Part shown: piece by piece, positions 27,301 to 42,300 of the stretch
Layout of the letters: each line of letters begins with the position of its first letter
Numbering within the stretch: position 1 is the stretch's first letter
Source of the DNA: Sialis fuliginosa
Lineage: Eukaryota; Arthropoda; Insecta; Megaloptera; Sialidae
Assembly (NCBI GenBank): GCA_961205875.1
Contig: OY540814.1
Coordinates: 12,506,993-12,570,992, forward strand
Length of the DNA stretch: 64,000 nucleotides
Direction of reading: 5' to 3'
Position numbers and translations under genes: made by a program
Notes under the pieces: generated by a model
What the model saw: only the letters and a program-made list of their open reading frames with translations
The model's database searches: none
Told to the model about the DNA's origin: nothing

Positions 27301-30300
27301 TTTAACGTTTTGTCAATCATAAAAAATGCTGTTATGTGGGCCAGTCCGGCTCTGCCTGTATACTTGATAGGATTATAGTTTTGTGCTATTGTCTTGCATT
27401 TGATTGGCGAAACAAAGAAAACTATAAGTACTTGCTTTATCGTTGGCAGATAATTTAATTTCGTAATTAAAGCATTTGGACAGTGCAGGCACGTTCGTAT
27501 TATTATTATTTATTTTTATAAGTACATCCGCTTGCATTCTCCATTTGATAATATAATATGGAAAATGTATTAATGTATTAAAAAAGTATTAGTACAAGAT
27601 ATTACTAAAAATACGTGTCTTAACTCCAGATGTCTAGACAAATTAGCAGATTATCGAGAAAAAATAATTATAATAGACAGTGGTGTGTTATAGCTTCAAA
27701 TTTTGAATTTGGGCGCCCCATATACAATGTTGAATTCATACATTTTTTTTTTTTCTATGATTTTTTTCACCGTGTTATTTGAAATTTTCAAATATTATAT
27801 AAATTAAAAGTTATGGCCATTCTTCATTTTGAAAAAAAATAAAACTTTGAGAGGCCATCTCGAGATACAGACCTGCGGTTTGAAAATTTCAACTTTTCAC
27901 GCAATTTTCTATAAAATAAAAAATTCAGTCATTCATGGGTTTTCAACTTTTCATACTCAAATACATTTTAAAAATAATTTATATTAAATTATGTCACGAA
28001 CGTGTCTAGACGTGAGTAAAAAATACAATTCGTGAATAAAATAGAATATTTTGAATTGTTAATTAATTTTTTATTCAAATCTAAACATACAAGTATATTA
28101 TGTATTTTAATAACAAATAATATTTAAGTAAAATTTAGCAATAAACTATTTTGAAAAGTGTCAAATTCAACATTTAATTAATTACTTCAGTTTCAATATC
28201 GATCAGACAAAAAATCACAGACAATCACGCCATGTGGTACAAATACGCCTAAAAACAAATTCAATTGCATAAAACGGTTTTACCGTTCTTGTAATTTCGG
28301 TTTCTATTTGGGTTAAGTCCGGTATACAGTGAATACGTCATTGAGATACTAGACATCGCTCTCTCCTCGCCGGTGGCGGCGTGACAGAGAGGGGCGGGGG
28401 CGGTAGTTGTTCAGGAGAGGCGGCAATATTGGCCGATCATTGACGTCATAGTTACGTCATACACTGTCTGAACGTGCTGATTTTCTGATGTTTGCGTTTT
28501 TACGTTATTGTTTGTGTTTACATGGAGTATGTAAATTTGTTATACCCGTGTAATATGTATATTAATAAATCACATTTTATTGGAAATATAAAGGCGTCAT
28601 ATTTTTTTAGAGGATGGGATGTTTATATAAGTAGTATTTGTATATAATATTATATTTAGAAGTGATACAAAATACTTAGTTTAAACCAGGGCTGTGGAGT
28701 CGGAGTCGGAGTTTTAGTAATTTTGAGTGGAGTCGGAGTCGGAATCGGTAAAAAGGTACCGACTCCGACTCCTTTAATTAAATAATGATTTTTTACTTTT
28801 TTACACACTTTTATTTTTTGTTTGTTTTGAATTTTGAAGTACAATGAATTGAAATTTTCAATTACGGCCGGAACCAGAATCACCGTAACTCTCATTAATT
28901 TTGATAAGACTTTGTACATTTGTAGTTCAAGGGATATTTATTATTTGTACGTGCCTAAAGCAGCTATTGAAGGGGTAAAAACCACCCTCAAAATTTGAAT
29001 TTTAAATACAAATTTATATGTTATTAATTCATGTTACCTTGGATACAAATGCAACTAAATTCAAAAGTTTTATTTCTGACAAATCCCATTGCAATTTTTC
29101 ACATACATATTAAAAATTATTTAAAAAGATATTAAAGAACATGGAAGTCATGTATGGTTCTCCGTACCGATATTTTAAATTGTATGCGATTTTCTTAAGA
29201 ATTTAAAAAAAATTGTAATTATTTATTATTATTTGCAAATTTACTTTAATAGAATTTTAGGAAAATTTCTTTTCCATTAATTTCAAATGTTCAATTAATG
29301 TAAGTAAATTAAAAATTCACGTAATGGCGACGAAATGCTTTGTGCTAGCTTTTTGTACCATAATGAGTCGGAGTCGGACAGTAAAAAAATAAAGGAGTCG
29401 GAGTCGTAGGTTTTTGTACCGACTCCACAGCCCTGGTTTAAACTTAAATAATTAATTAAAATGCATATTTCTTTTATACTCGAAAAAATATAGTTTTTTT
29501 TTTTTTTGTAGTTATAGATCTATAGAATGCAAGCAGAAAATGGGGGTTCAAAAATTGTAGACATAATTATTTGACCTATTAAAAAAAATGCGATTTAATA
29601 AAATAATTTTGGTATCAAAGACAGTTTACAAAAAGTCGTATACACCTTTAATTTGTTAAATAGATTGAAATTATATTTGGATATCAATTGTAAATCTTAC
29701 GTCATTCATATATCATTTTGACAACGTTATCTTTATATGATACACACCCTCACGTGAGTCATATACTTAGTTTAAGTAGGACAGGGTATTTTTACTTGAA
29801 GTAGCTTTGAAATATCGAGCTCTCAATCAAAATGAATACGACTTAAGTTACAATTCTGTGTATTCATAAAAGGTCTTTTGTTAGACCAGACAATGTTCAT
29901 ATTTTATTTTTTATATTACCATATGGCATGAAAAAGAAAAGGATATTTTAATATTTTTTAAAGACATGATTTAATTTTTTTGTTGTATAGAATTTGACGT
30001 TCCTCGTTTTAAATACAAGTGGTTTTATGGGCCATAACATTTCAAACTAAAAAAATATTTTTTAAATTTTTTTTATTATTTTTTTGTCTATTTATGTTTC
30101 GCCGTTAGCATCAGTTTGTAATGATTTTATTCACTATCTTTATATCAATAATAAAAATAAATTTCAAAAATATATTTTTTTTTGAAAAAGATGAGTCTAA
30201 CCTAATTACTTTCTGTACAGCCCTAATATCGATATTTGAATCTATTACAGTTTCTCAATTTAAACGTACCAATCAAACGTTTAACGGCATACATAAGTAC

Positions 30301-33300
30301 AATATGTATTAATTTATTTAAACGGGCTATCGTATGTAAGTCTGATGGGTATACACCTCCTATACAATGAGTGAATTAAAAGACAAGATCTAGTAAGATC
30401 TCTCTACAGAGAGCACATGTTAAATAGGGGTCAATTAACCGCTATTGTAAAATGTATATGTATGACATAATGAACTGTATATACAGTAACAAGTAAAAGT
30501 GTGGATTATATATAAAAAGGTTAAATTTCGTAGAATGCGGGTATGTTAATAGATCACTTAAATAATTGTGACAAAAGTTACACTTTTTTAAGTGCATGGG
30601 AATTATTTTTGTTTTAATATCATTGTGGGTTTTTTGAGATTATGTAAGTCAGAAGAAAAGTAAGATATTACATAATATTATTAAATAATTTTGAATCAGA
30701 CCCACATTCGAAACTGTGCAAGGTAATATAAATTTAAAAACTATTCTCTGTAAATGAATTCCTTGACAGAATAATGATTTAATAAAAAATGTATTTTGAA
30801 TATATTATTTCTAGAGAGAGATAAATGTATTAATGCATATAATATGTAATATCTTTTAACCATCTTGATATAATTACTAGAAAACATCATTGATTTATCA
30901 GAAATCTATAAGTACCGAATTATCACAACATCGATGACTCATTAGTTCCGGTAAAAACGAAATCAAGTCTTGTAAAGAGGGATTTTCGGAAGTGAGCTGT
31001 TCCGCGGTAACATAGTGTACTGTGGAATCTGCGTGACGTCACCGATTTTGTTCGGAATTCTGTGTATTTGACGAGGCCGCGACCTTGCTACGGTGAAGGT
31101 TTTCTACCGAGAGATGATCGACTCCCATGTATCGAGTAACAACAGAAACCCAATACCCGCATTGTCGCAACCACAAAATCCGCCCCCCTGCTGCCCAGAT
31201 ATCGGATAGAGAAAAATTACATGTCATTAATAATAAATAAAATGTATAGCTTATTATACATATGTGTTTGTATATAATTTGGAAAATTAAAGAAAATATT
31301 TGAATAGTTTTTTTTTGTTTACAATTAAATCAAATACCTTTAAACTGAACACCTAGCAAAAACTAATAACATAGAATTACGTCTATTGTTCCTTTATAGA
31401 ACCTATACACCCCCATACTTTTTTTCCTTCGAATCGAATGAGACCAATTACAACCCATCATCTGAGACAGGGGGCGCGACCTAACCTATCTTAACCTAAC
31501 CTAACGAAAACGAACCAACTTAAAACTAATCAACTCGATTTCGCCCTAATAGATTTCCCTAACCAAGAACAGTTAACTTGTATTTTATTAGAACGTTAAC
31601 TCTGTACGATTTATAAAATATTATATAAATACATGATATTGCTCATTTAGTATACAAATCTCACCAACCTAATACTCATTTAGCCATTTTAAGGAGCAAT
31701 TTTTGTTCTGTGTCATTCTATTTCTTTAATGAACAAAAAGTATTTATATTAACTTTTGCTTAAACACAAAAATACTGTTCAATATTGTTTACAAATGCTA
31801 TAATAGTTTATTAAGTATTAGAATAGTTTATTTAATGTTCTTCATTCTTTCTCATTTCATTTAAAATAGTGCTCGTTTAATGTGTTCCCTAAGCTTTCAA
31901 CTGATTCATGCGAATATAATTGTAATTATAAAACCTCTAATGCGATGATTTTTAGATAACACGGTAAATGTCACAATTATCAGACATTTACTATAGTTTG
32001 TATCTTGAAATATGTCCGGTCAAAGCATTGTAATTACATTGTTGAACCGGTCATCTTTCACTTTACAAACAATATAAAGTAAAGGCGCCAGTTATGGCCA
32101 TATAAGAGCAAGTTTTCGTTTTATTTTTTGATTAATGGGCTTGTTTTTGTAATTCTCATGAACTTCTGTTACTAATAAAACAAGTAACTCTTTATTTAAT
32201 TAATTTAATTACCAAAGTCCGCAAATATAGTTTGTTATTTAAATTATAACCTTTTATTTTGTTAATGTTTTTTCTCCAGTAATGGCAAAGGTAAAAGAAG
32301 TAATGAGCACGCAGTGATGGACACTGATATAAAAGAAAGAATCGTCAAATTTGAAACAATGTAAAGCAGTTGCTATGATAATATAATAATTAATAAATAA
32401 ATTATACTAATAATTAGTTTAAATGTCCACCTATTAGCCGATTGTCATCAAATCACGCTGTAAGACAGTTAATTGTATATAGATTAATATTCAGAAATGG
32501 TAGTAATCAAATATATATACATATTTCTAATTCAGTACATTTAATTAAAGAATAGCCATTACTGGTGTCCTTGCCAAGACTGGTGCCAGTACCTTATGTA
32601 TGCTTATAAAAATGATAATATAAGTACATTACAATGCATAATATACATCTATTAACATTTGATGTGTTAATTGAAAATATTATAATATGTAATGTATTAG
32701 ACCTGGTGACGTCATTGATAGATAGTACGCACGTCGCGTCGCTGTCTTCAGAAAATCAGTTTGTTTAGGTTAAGTAAGTACTTTATAGAATGTATCTCAG
32801 TAACCGGAAATAGATGAGTCATCGATCTATTTTTTTTTCTTGATAATTTTTTAGGGAGTTTGTAATCATCGGAAGTAATGGTGAATCATTTTGTCCTATT
32901 TTTTTTTAATTTCGTGATAATTTTGAAATTATCGATGTGTGTCTTCTGAAAGTATATGGATTTAGAATTTTATGATTCATTGCTTGTTTTTTGATAAGAT
33001 TTTAATGATTCTTTAGCAGGGCCGGACTTTTGTTAACGTACCAAAAATTTTCATATTATTGCATTGATACCTGGGCTTCTGAGTGTAAAATTTTAATAAT
33101 GTAAAAATCTGTTGATTCATAGATTCATGAGTAATATATGTATTTATATTTATTTAATTTCTTATCAATAAAAAATTCATAGATTTGTTAATGGTTTCAT
33201 TAGATGAAAGTTTTTATAAAATAATGAATCATTGATTTATTAATAATAATAAGCGTATGTTTTGGTTTTATAAATATTTAATTTAATAATATATATTATT

Positions 33301-36300
33301 TATTTGAGTTGTAAATTATTTATATTAGAATGTCCGTTATTGTATATAGTATATATGAACACGATTGGAATAATAATTTAAAATGAATAGTAACAATAAA
33401 AATATCAATTGTCCTATATCAAGAAATATTTATATCGTGATAGATACAGTTATTATTTATATGCATGGACACTATTATGCATTTGATGCATTAATGCATA
33501 ATTAATTAATGCACCCACAAAAATTAAAAAAATAAGTTATGAATGTATTTTCATTCAAAATAATGTTTATAACAATACAATCATGGCTATAAAAATTAGA
33601 TTTAAATTATAAGTTATTAATTAAAAACTTTGTGGTTTGGCTAAAGAGAGAATGATTATAATTTTTTTCTTCTGATTTTTATTGGAAGATGTATCTAATT
33701 AACCAGCCAAAAAAATTTTCCAATAAAAAGAAATGTAACAAATTGCAAATGTATTTTTCTTTGCACGCATCAAACATGTTAATATCTTGAAATGAGCTTT
33801 GTGTGGGTTGATACATTATAGTGCATAATAGTGTCCAAGTATCGAATGCATTTTATCCAGGCATGTGGGGTGTCAAAATGTAGCTATCTCAATTAGTAGA
33901 ATATGACCCTATTTTTATTTATTTTTTCAAAAATACACCTGTGGCTCCAAACAGTCCATGAAGTAGTACGTACTTCGGAACCCTTATGGCATACACCCGT
34001 GTTGTCTTGACCGAATTATTTAAATTAATTTATATAAATAAACATGAATCAGTAGCGTGTAACTACTAGAAATTAAAAAGAAAATTAACTACGCCACTGA
34101 AATGAGTAAAAATAAAAGTATTATTATTATAATTATAAATGTATATTAAAACAAACAGGAAATTTCAGATTCGTTTCAATAAACAAGTAAACACAACTAA
34201 ATAAAATTAACAAATGTGATAAAGAGTCTTTGTTCTTATTGTTAAAATATGAAAATATATTCATTATTGTTAACAATTGTATTATTCGGTTATATTTGTT
34301 GAATGTATTTTTTATTTATCTATTAAACTTTAATATATTATATTTTATATCGAAAAAGGAAACCACAATCTAAGGAAGGTCATATTGACGTCATTGCATT
34401 TCAACCAAGTCATATGACTTGTGGATTCTTGGTATCAGTAGTTCCGAAAGACGAAAAAAAATGATACAATTATTACATGTTCGTATAACACCGTCTCTTT
34501 TTTATAACCTCCAATTATTTTTTTATTAATTTTCATTGACGAAAACAAATATATTATTCCGAATATAGAATTATCTAACTATCTCATGTTGATAAACCAT
34601 GCACGTTCTAAAGAGTTTGATTAAACAAGGATATACTTTGTGTAAAATACGCTATCATGATTGTCTGTCTCTGTTTCCAAGAAACATAAACTTTTCAAGG
34701 TACATTGAAAATGTTTTCAGCTAATAAAGAGAAGATAACGGAGTACAAAAAGAACCATGTATGTTTGTCTCTGTCTAACACGCGACCCATGAATTGCATT
34801 TACATGGGTATGGGGGAATATCACATTGCTCTTGGACTGTCAAGTTCTGTCAGTTGTTCTCCAGTGCTTGTGGTAGTTAGACGTGTGTTTAATTGTTACT
34901 AGTGAATTTTATTGTTGTTTTTGAAGATCTGTGCGCTGTGCCAAAGACCCACAACTACCTCAACAGTTCTTGTGTTGGTTTATTTTTTTTATACACAATC
35001 GGTATGTTTTATATGATTTTTCACATGTAAATGTTTTTCTTTGTCCTTACGAAGTTTTCTTTTGCGTCGTATATGCTGTTGTTGTTGACATTATTAGTGA
35101 TAGATTTAGATTAGGTGTGTTTGAACAGAAATTTGTGTTATCTGGTGGATATTGGTTCGATTTATGAAACCCATCTTTCTGTTAATTTCGTTTTATGTAT
35201 CATGTTTACAATATGTTGCATGTTATTGTGAAATAATTAGTTCAAAAAATTATTTGGTGTATAAAGAGTCATGCTTCGGTTAATGTAGTAGATGTGTTCT
35301 AGAATATCACTGTGCTAATCGAAAATGAAATAATTTTGAAAGAATAAATGCAGTTAAATTTTTATTTGTGTACTTATCTATCTATTTATAATTTTTAATG
35401 ATAATAATACATTTGTTTGAAATGTAGAAAAATATTTACATTATCATTAAATTGTATTTTTTAAAATTTATTACGGTTTAATTATATAGTATACTATATT
35501 TTCTTAAAATACATTTTGTTGTTCAGTTCGTTTAGTGTGTTTTTATCCAAATAGGAAAACCCCAAACTGTTTAAAAACCACATATGCTTCTTTATCAATA
35601 TTTATCGGGATATTTTTGGTAGATTGTAAACCTTCGTTTCCGTTGAAATAATTACCACTTATCGTTTGTATTTCTATCACTGATTAAATATTTAAAGTGT
35701 TTTAAAGGTTGTTTCATTATTTTTAAAGAAGAAAAAAATGTAAGATATTATATATAATGTAATATATTATATCCACATCTTTTTTATATACTAATTATTT
35801 TGACCATTTGTTTTTTATTATGATTGGACTGTTAGAAAAGGTAGTTTTTTTTCACCCTAAACTCAACACTATTTCGATATGTTTTGTTTTCAATATTAAC
35901 ATTTAATTATTAAATAAAATAATACAAATAGATAAAAAACTTATTCCACGTAATTTCTATTTGGTGACATTGACATGCATATCCTTATTAATGCTGCAGA
36001 TATATTATTGCAAAAGTACACGAGACAGATTTTATCAATTTTTGTTTGGCAGACATAATACATTAACCGGCGACATGTTTATAAAACGTGTGTGTGCAAT
36101 TTGTGTGTGTTAGACTGTGCTATACATGGAACACAGTTATTGTTATTGTAATGTAAATTAATCAATAGAAAATTAAATATATTAAGACAAGTATGGTTTC
36201 AATTTTTAAAGTTATAGCTAGCACACAAATATCACACGCATGCATTTTAAAATCTAATCAAATGTGAAACTTGATTTCAGTCAAGTAATTTACTAACGCT

Positions 36301-39300
36301 GATATTTTTTTGTATTATGTAAAAAAACTTGGAAAAACCTCTTTCATACAGGATCAGTCTTAGCGAGTCTGGTGCAATGTGTGATCCCCCCCCCCCACCC
36401 TCATGACCATTAGAAATTGAATACATTTCATAATTTATTCAATTAAAAAAATATAAGATTAGTTACTTCAATTTTAGCTAAAATTGGCGGTCGTCCTTCT
36501 TCGCTCCATTTATTAAATGATTTTTAAATTTATTTTACAAAAAATAATTCAAATAAATCGCGATTTCCCAATATTATAAAAAAAATTATATGAATTTGAA
36601 AATATTTCAAGTAAAATATATTACTTATTAAAATATTACCATTTACCTATAAAAAATCAATTTTAAAGTTAATTAATGATAAAATTTATTACGTTATTAG
36701 GCAAAAAAAAAAATTTTAAATGAAAAATAATGCATGCACCAAAATAAATATCGAATTGTGATGTTCGTTATAGTGAATGTTCGTAAACCGAGGAGTTGCT
36801 TGTGCATGTGCAATAAAAATTGCTCCATTACGTTGTGTTTCTTTAAGTCTTTCCACCCTTTTTCCAAACGTAAATGGACGGCTTATTGTATTAAAAATTA
36901 TATTATTTTCATTGTACATATCGTATTAATTAATATATATCTTATCGTTTATCAATGAAATTTGGAATGAGAACATTAAAAAAAAATTCCTATCCAGTGG
37001 ATAAAAAAATGATTTTCTTTAAATTAAACAATGCCCAACGTACTATTGCTTTTAAGAAAGTATGATCTTACGTGAGATTTACCACGCGCCCATGTGCTAG
37101 TAAAAAAGAACTGAATATTGCATATGTTCCGATCGATGCAAAATTCTATGAAACGATTTTATTTTTTATGATAATGAAGGCTCATTGTATAAACTGTCGC
37201 AATATGCCTTTGGACCTTAATTGAAAATAATTATTTCATACTGTATTCGACGAATTGTACTTGATGTAAAGAAGTGCTGAGCGGAATTTCAAATTTTTAT
37301 ACGAAATTCGCAAAACAAATGATTATAACAAATTTGAGTTTTTGTTTTTTAATCATGCGATTGATTGTGCAATCTGAAAAAAAATGGATTTTGTACTACC
37401 CTAAAAGAATGTTTACTTTTATTATTTATTTTCATGATAAAGAAAATCCATTCCATTAAGTATTTAATGTAGATATAGTCGATAAGAATTAAATTAATTT
37501 GTAATTTTAATTTTGAATGATGCAATAAGTATGCGTTCTATATTTGTATTTTCTTTTAAATATTGATTAAATTTAAAATAAATAAAATTTATTTTTAAAT
37601 TACAGTTCTAGGAAATGGCAGTGTTAAAAGGGGTTATCTTAACATGGAAATAATGGGGATAAGTGAAATAACAATTAAATAACGATCAAAAAAATTAATT
37701 TGTAACAATACATGTCGTAAATATAAATTTAAATATAATTTAAAATAACAAACAACAGACAAAAACTATGGTTATGACTTATCAAATACAAATCCCTTAA
37801 CCATAAAAATTGTAAGAGTTTAGACTTACACGTGTTTCAATAGCAATGCTATTATCATCGGAGTCCTAATTGATAATTTTAAATATTTTAATTTTTGTAT
37901 TTTTAATATCAATATTTTTGTAATTAGTATTCATGAAAACAAAAAATTTTTTTGTAAAATCATTTAACGTTGTTTGCCTGCGGCTATGTGAGTAATGAAA
38001 TTAATTTAAAAAATGGGGTCTTACTGTATTTTGTAAGTAAACAAAATGTAGATAATTGTTTATTAAAAAATAAGTTAAAAAAAAAATAATGGCATTTTTT
38101 TATAAAATAGGGGTTTGCAGCTATTAAAATATAAGAACCAATGAATTCTGCGGCATATAACTGGTTAATACCAATGAAGTAAAAGTCAAAAAGCAAAACT
38201 TTAAAATAAAAAATCTATTTTTTTTAATTTTAATTTACACTTGAGGAAAAATCAAGTAAAATCAATTTGCCCATATATTTATGCAATTTTTAAGCACGTA
38301 CTATTGTGGTGTATTATGTGTGAGTATTGAGTATAGTATCTGGTGCTTATTGGCGTCAGGAAGGAAATAGTTTGCATTCTTGTGACGTGATAAGGTCGAC
38401 AGTTTGTCGCCTCGATTCCATTAGACCGGCGACGCCCATGATTCAGATCAGATTCTGTTCCATGGATTTTTTTTTATCTCGTTACTTATTTTTAAAACAA
38501 ATGTGTTACATGTGTACTACTGATAAAACTATAGATGGAGTTGTTTTACATTCGAAGAAAATGTTTTATATATACAAATGTTAGTTCTGTTAACCTTTGT
38601 TTTAATGTTTATACACGGTTACGATAACTGAGGGTCTCAATGAGTGAGTTACTCACTCTACCCTTGGGTTGCATAAAGCAAAATTAATCACGATTAGTTA
38701 ATCTGTTGTTTTAAAACCATTATTACGTTAATTCTAAAAAACAATCACATTTATGATAAATTTTATAAGGTAAAAAATGATCATATTTAGTGAATTGTTC
38801 ATTTACAAATCGAAATTAAGTTTAGAATGAACATTAATCATGATTTGAAAACAACTGATTAACTAATCGTGGTTAATTTTGCTTTATGCAACCCAGGGTA
38901 TGTATATATTAACTATTGCATCAGTTCTTATGCGTGTTTAGACCAAAAAGACAAAACAGCAACACTTTGTTTTTAAAAATTGTTGTTTTGTCTTTTTGGT
39001 CTAATCACCGCGACATTACGTTCACATTGGACCCAATGTTACCCGGATATATAAATTTAATTTGTAATAAAGCTGTTAAACATAGTTTTCACTTCGGGAA
39101 CTATTTACGTACGTAATACCTTTTCGATATTTTTTTGACTTGATGAATTTAGCCAAGACTTCGAACCGGAACTGAGCCGAAAACCGGAAAAACCGTTATT
39201 TTTTGCCGGAACGAAAATCGGAACAGAACCGAAATAAAAATATTGGTTTTTACGGTTCAGTACATGTTAAAATACGCGCGTTAACATGATCTTATTTCCC

Positions 39301-42300
39301 ACTTCAATTGTCGTTCGGACTATTATACAAGTACCATAAAATGTTCTAAATTATGGTAGAAAAAAAAATCTTATACAAATAATTTTTTTTAAAATTAATT
39401 ACTCGGAGCTGAACCGAAAAAACCGGAAAAACCTTCCTCGCGAAACACTTTATTCATTAGTGAAACTTGGAATAAAATCCGTTCAGTAGTTATTGAGAAA
39501 ATCGTGCACAGACAGACAGACAGACGTGGCGAGGGATTTTGTTTTATACTTACTATGTATTATCAGGACCGTCCTAAGATATTAGGCGTCCGTGGAGACT
39601 ACTAACAATAATACGCCCTTCTTCATGAGAAAATATACGGGAGGAGAGGTACGGGGTGACCGGTAAAATTTTTAAAAAGTTTCAGAACTAGATAAAGTCA
39701 ATATATTACCAATAAACAAATAAAAATACATTCAATAATATTTTAATATGTCCTTAAAGTTATTACACGCAATGCATAACTCTTTGGTACAACATAAATA
39801 TTTATTTTCTTAACTTTTTCTTTGGTAAACTGGTTAATAATATCACTAGTATTTAAATTATTGAATAAATCAACCTTTATGGATAAAATACGTAAATCAT
39901 TCAATTTGCCCCGTCTAGGGTGGCCATGCAGACATGTAAATGAAGACCCCTTTTTTATTTTATTTCATCCTTTTATTTATTTTTTACTCTTTTTATTTTT
40001 ATTTTCATTAAATGAATTACCCTAATCTGCAGTTTTGCGGCCTCCTGCTCTATTTTTGCTGCTATTTTTTTTTAACTTGCCATCATTTTTTGCAAAACCC
40101 GGAGAAATTGCACCGAAACCCTGAGCCCGGAGAACCAGTATACCCTAGCCCCGTCCCAAAGCGTTTTCCACGTGTGTATGTATGTATATGTACATTAATA
40201 AGTATTGTACAATCTATAAGGGAATATTTTCTCTGGGGCGGCCAAAAAATGCCGCCAAAAAATGCTAGCGTCCCTGGGCTATAGCGCAGTGATTAGGATG
40301 GCCCTGTGTATTATAAATATAGTTATTAATATATGATAAAGATTTGTATATTAGCTTATAATGCCTTATAATAATTACACCTACCCCTCCCCCCCCCAAT
40401 TTGGGGATCATAGTTATGTACTAATACTGAAAATAGATTAGTTATATTTTTAAATTGATACGAAGACAAAACTAATTAAAAGTATTGTCATCAGAAGAAA
40501 GTAGGGTAATGAAGTAATGACAAATAATTATTTATTTAAAACAGTATATATGAACAGTGATAAACCACCACCTATAGGTCTCACAAAGTCCGAATAATTT
40601 TCTTTGTAATCAGGTGGATTTTTTCCTGACGCCATTATTCGTGTAATAAATAATATTTGTACAGCTGCCCAATATTTTTTCTTTACGCCGTTATCGTTAT
40701 CAGTATGTGTTTCACGATGCCCATCCTTAGATTGTCGATTGGAATTTATTTAATGATAATAAAATAAAAAGTAGACGTATTAAGTTTTTGTGTACAGAAT
40801 TAATAAATTATGATTGTCGGTCTTTTTATCAATACTTATATAGATGTAAAATGACAGTAAATTGTACTTAAAGAACATTGTAATTGTTTTCAAGGTCGCG
40901 ATTTAAACAAAAATAGTTAAATCGATCTCAAATTTATACAGGATATTTACAATTCTAATGAAATTCCATAAATTTTTTTTTCAAAATTTTCCTCTGTCCA
41001 TTTTAAAGTTAATAATAAATCAAAGTTGATGGAAAAAATAATATTTGTACACAATATTTATTCAACTGCAATACTATATACATAATTTGTTTCTAATGAT
41101 CATTTAATTGCATGCAATCTCCTTAATCTCTGCGAAAATCTATGTATTTTCTTTCGAATACAAATATATTCTTTCTTATATATTTTTTACGAACATATGT
41201 ATATTTGTTTTTCGAAAAGTAAGTTCCTTAATTAATTACCTTTTTAAAATCGTCTTATACGTGGGCGTTCGTACAAGTATAATATTAGGTGTATTACTAA
41301 AAATAGCAAAAAAATCTTATCTGTTTAATTGTATGATATCATTAATGTATAAAGTGGGAATTTTTAACTCTTATCTTGTATCACGAATATACAACTTATC
41401 TGTGCTCTATCCCTTTCTGTCTACTTGAATGAAAATTGCCATTTTCTTAACAGTAAAGTTATTATTATTCGTTATGAACAGAGCTTTATTTGTCTTTTCT
41501 TGAGTATATTTGTTTATGTTCTTACTAATTAAATTATAAGGAAACATTTTCATTTAATGATCAGGTGTAAGTAGTATTTGTTTTTTATGTTAATATTTAT
41601 GTGTTGTTTATTTAACGGATTTTTTGACAGAAAAAAAAACAATATTTATTTTTTAGTTTTTGTTTGGTTTTTTTATTTTGTACCAATGACTTGTAACACT
41701 AACATTTTTATATAAAAAAATGTGAGTAACAAATTCGTATGTAAATATTTTTATTTTACTTTTATTTTTAAGCTGTAATAATTCAAAACAAACCATTGTT
41801 TCAGAAAATAAGAAAACATTTTAAGTATATAGCGAAATTTATTTATTATATCGATTTTTACACGCTGGTTTCAAATATGTCGACCAAAATTAAATCCGAC
41901 CACCCGTTCAAAAGTTACGACGATTTTTTCAAAAAATTTGAAAAACTGGCACTGAAAACTACACACACAAATTTTTTTTAGATTTCATTAAAAGTAAGGT
42001 ACTGGCACTAGTTATGGTCGCTATAAGAGCAAGGTTTATTGTTTTTGTGATTGGCGGGTTTATTTTTTGTAATTCTCATGAACTCATGTTATTAATAAAA
42101 CAAGTAACTCTTTATTTAATCAATTTAATTATCAAAGTCCGCAAATATAGTTTGTAATTTAAATTATAGCCTTTTTGTTTTTTTCTCCAGTAATGGCAAA
42201 GGTAAAACAAGTAATGAGCACGCAGTGATGGACACTTGCTAATGATTACAAAATGATAAGTACTACGACACAAAATATATATAAAAGAGAGTTCGTCCAA

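Noticed and set aside
31478-31505. CCTAA-type runs resembling insect telomeric TTAGG repeats
   Set aside because: Only a few imperfect units (CTTAACCTAACCTAAC); far too short and impure for an interstitial telomere block.
34711-34758. A third coding first exon for kayak
   Set aside because: The phase fits, but the 16-residue peptide is not Fos-like and GTATGT donors are common by chance; kept only as a weak possibility within the regulatory entry.
41108-41428. 106-codon open frame as a membrane protein gene
   Set aside because: Composition is what AT-rich noncoding DNA gives (Phe, Ile, Tyr, Leu); no splice context, poly(A) signal pairing or known family.
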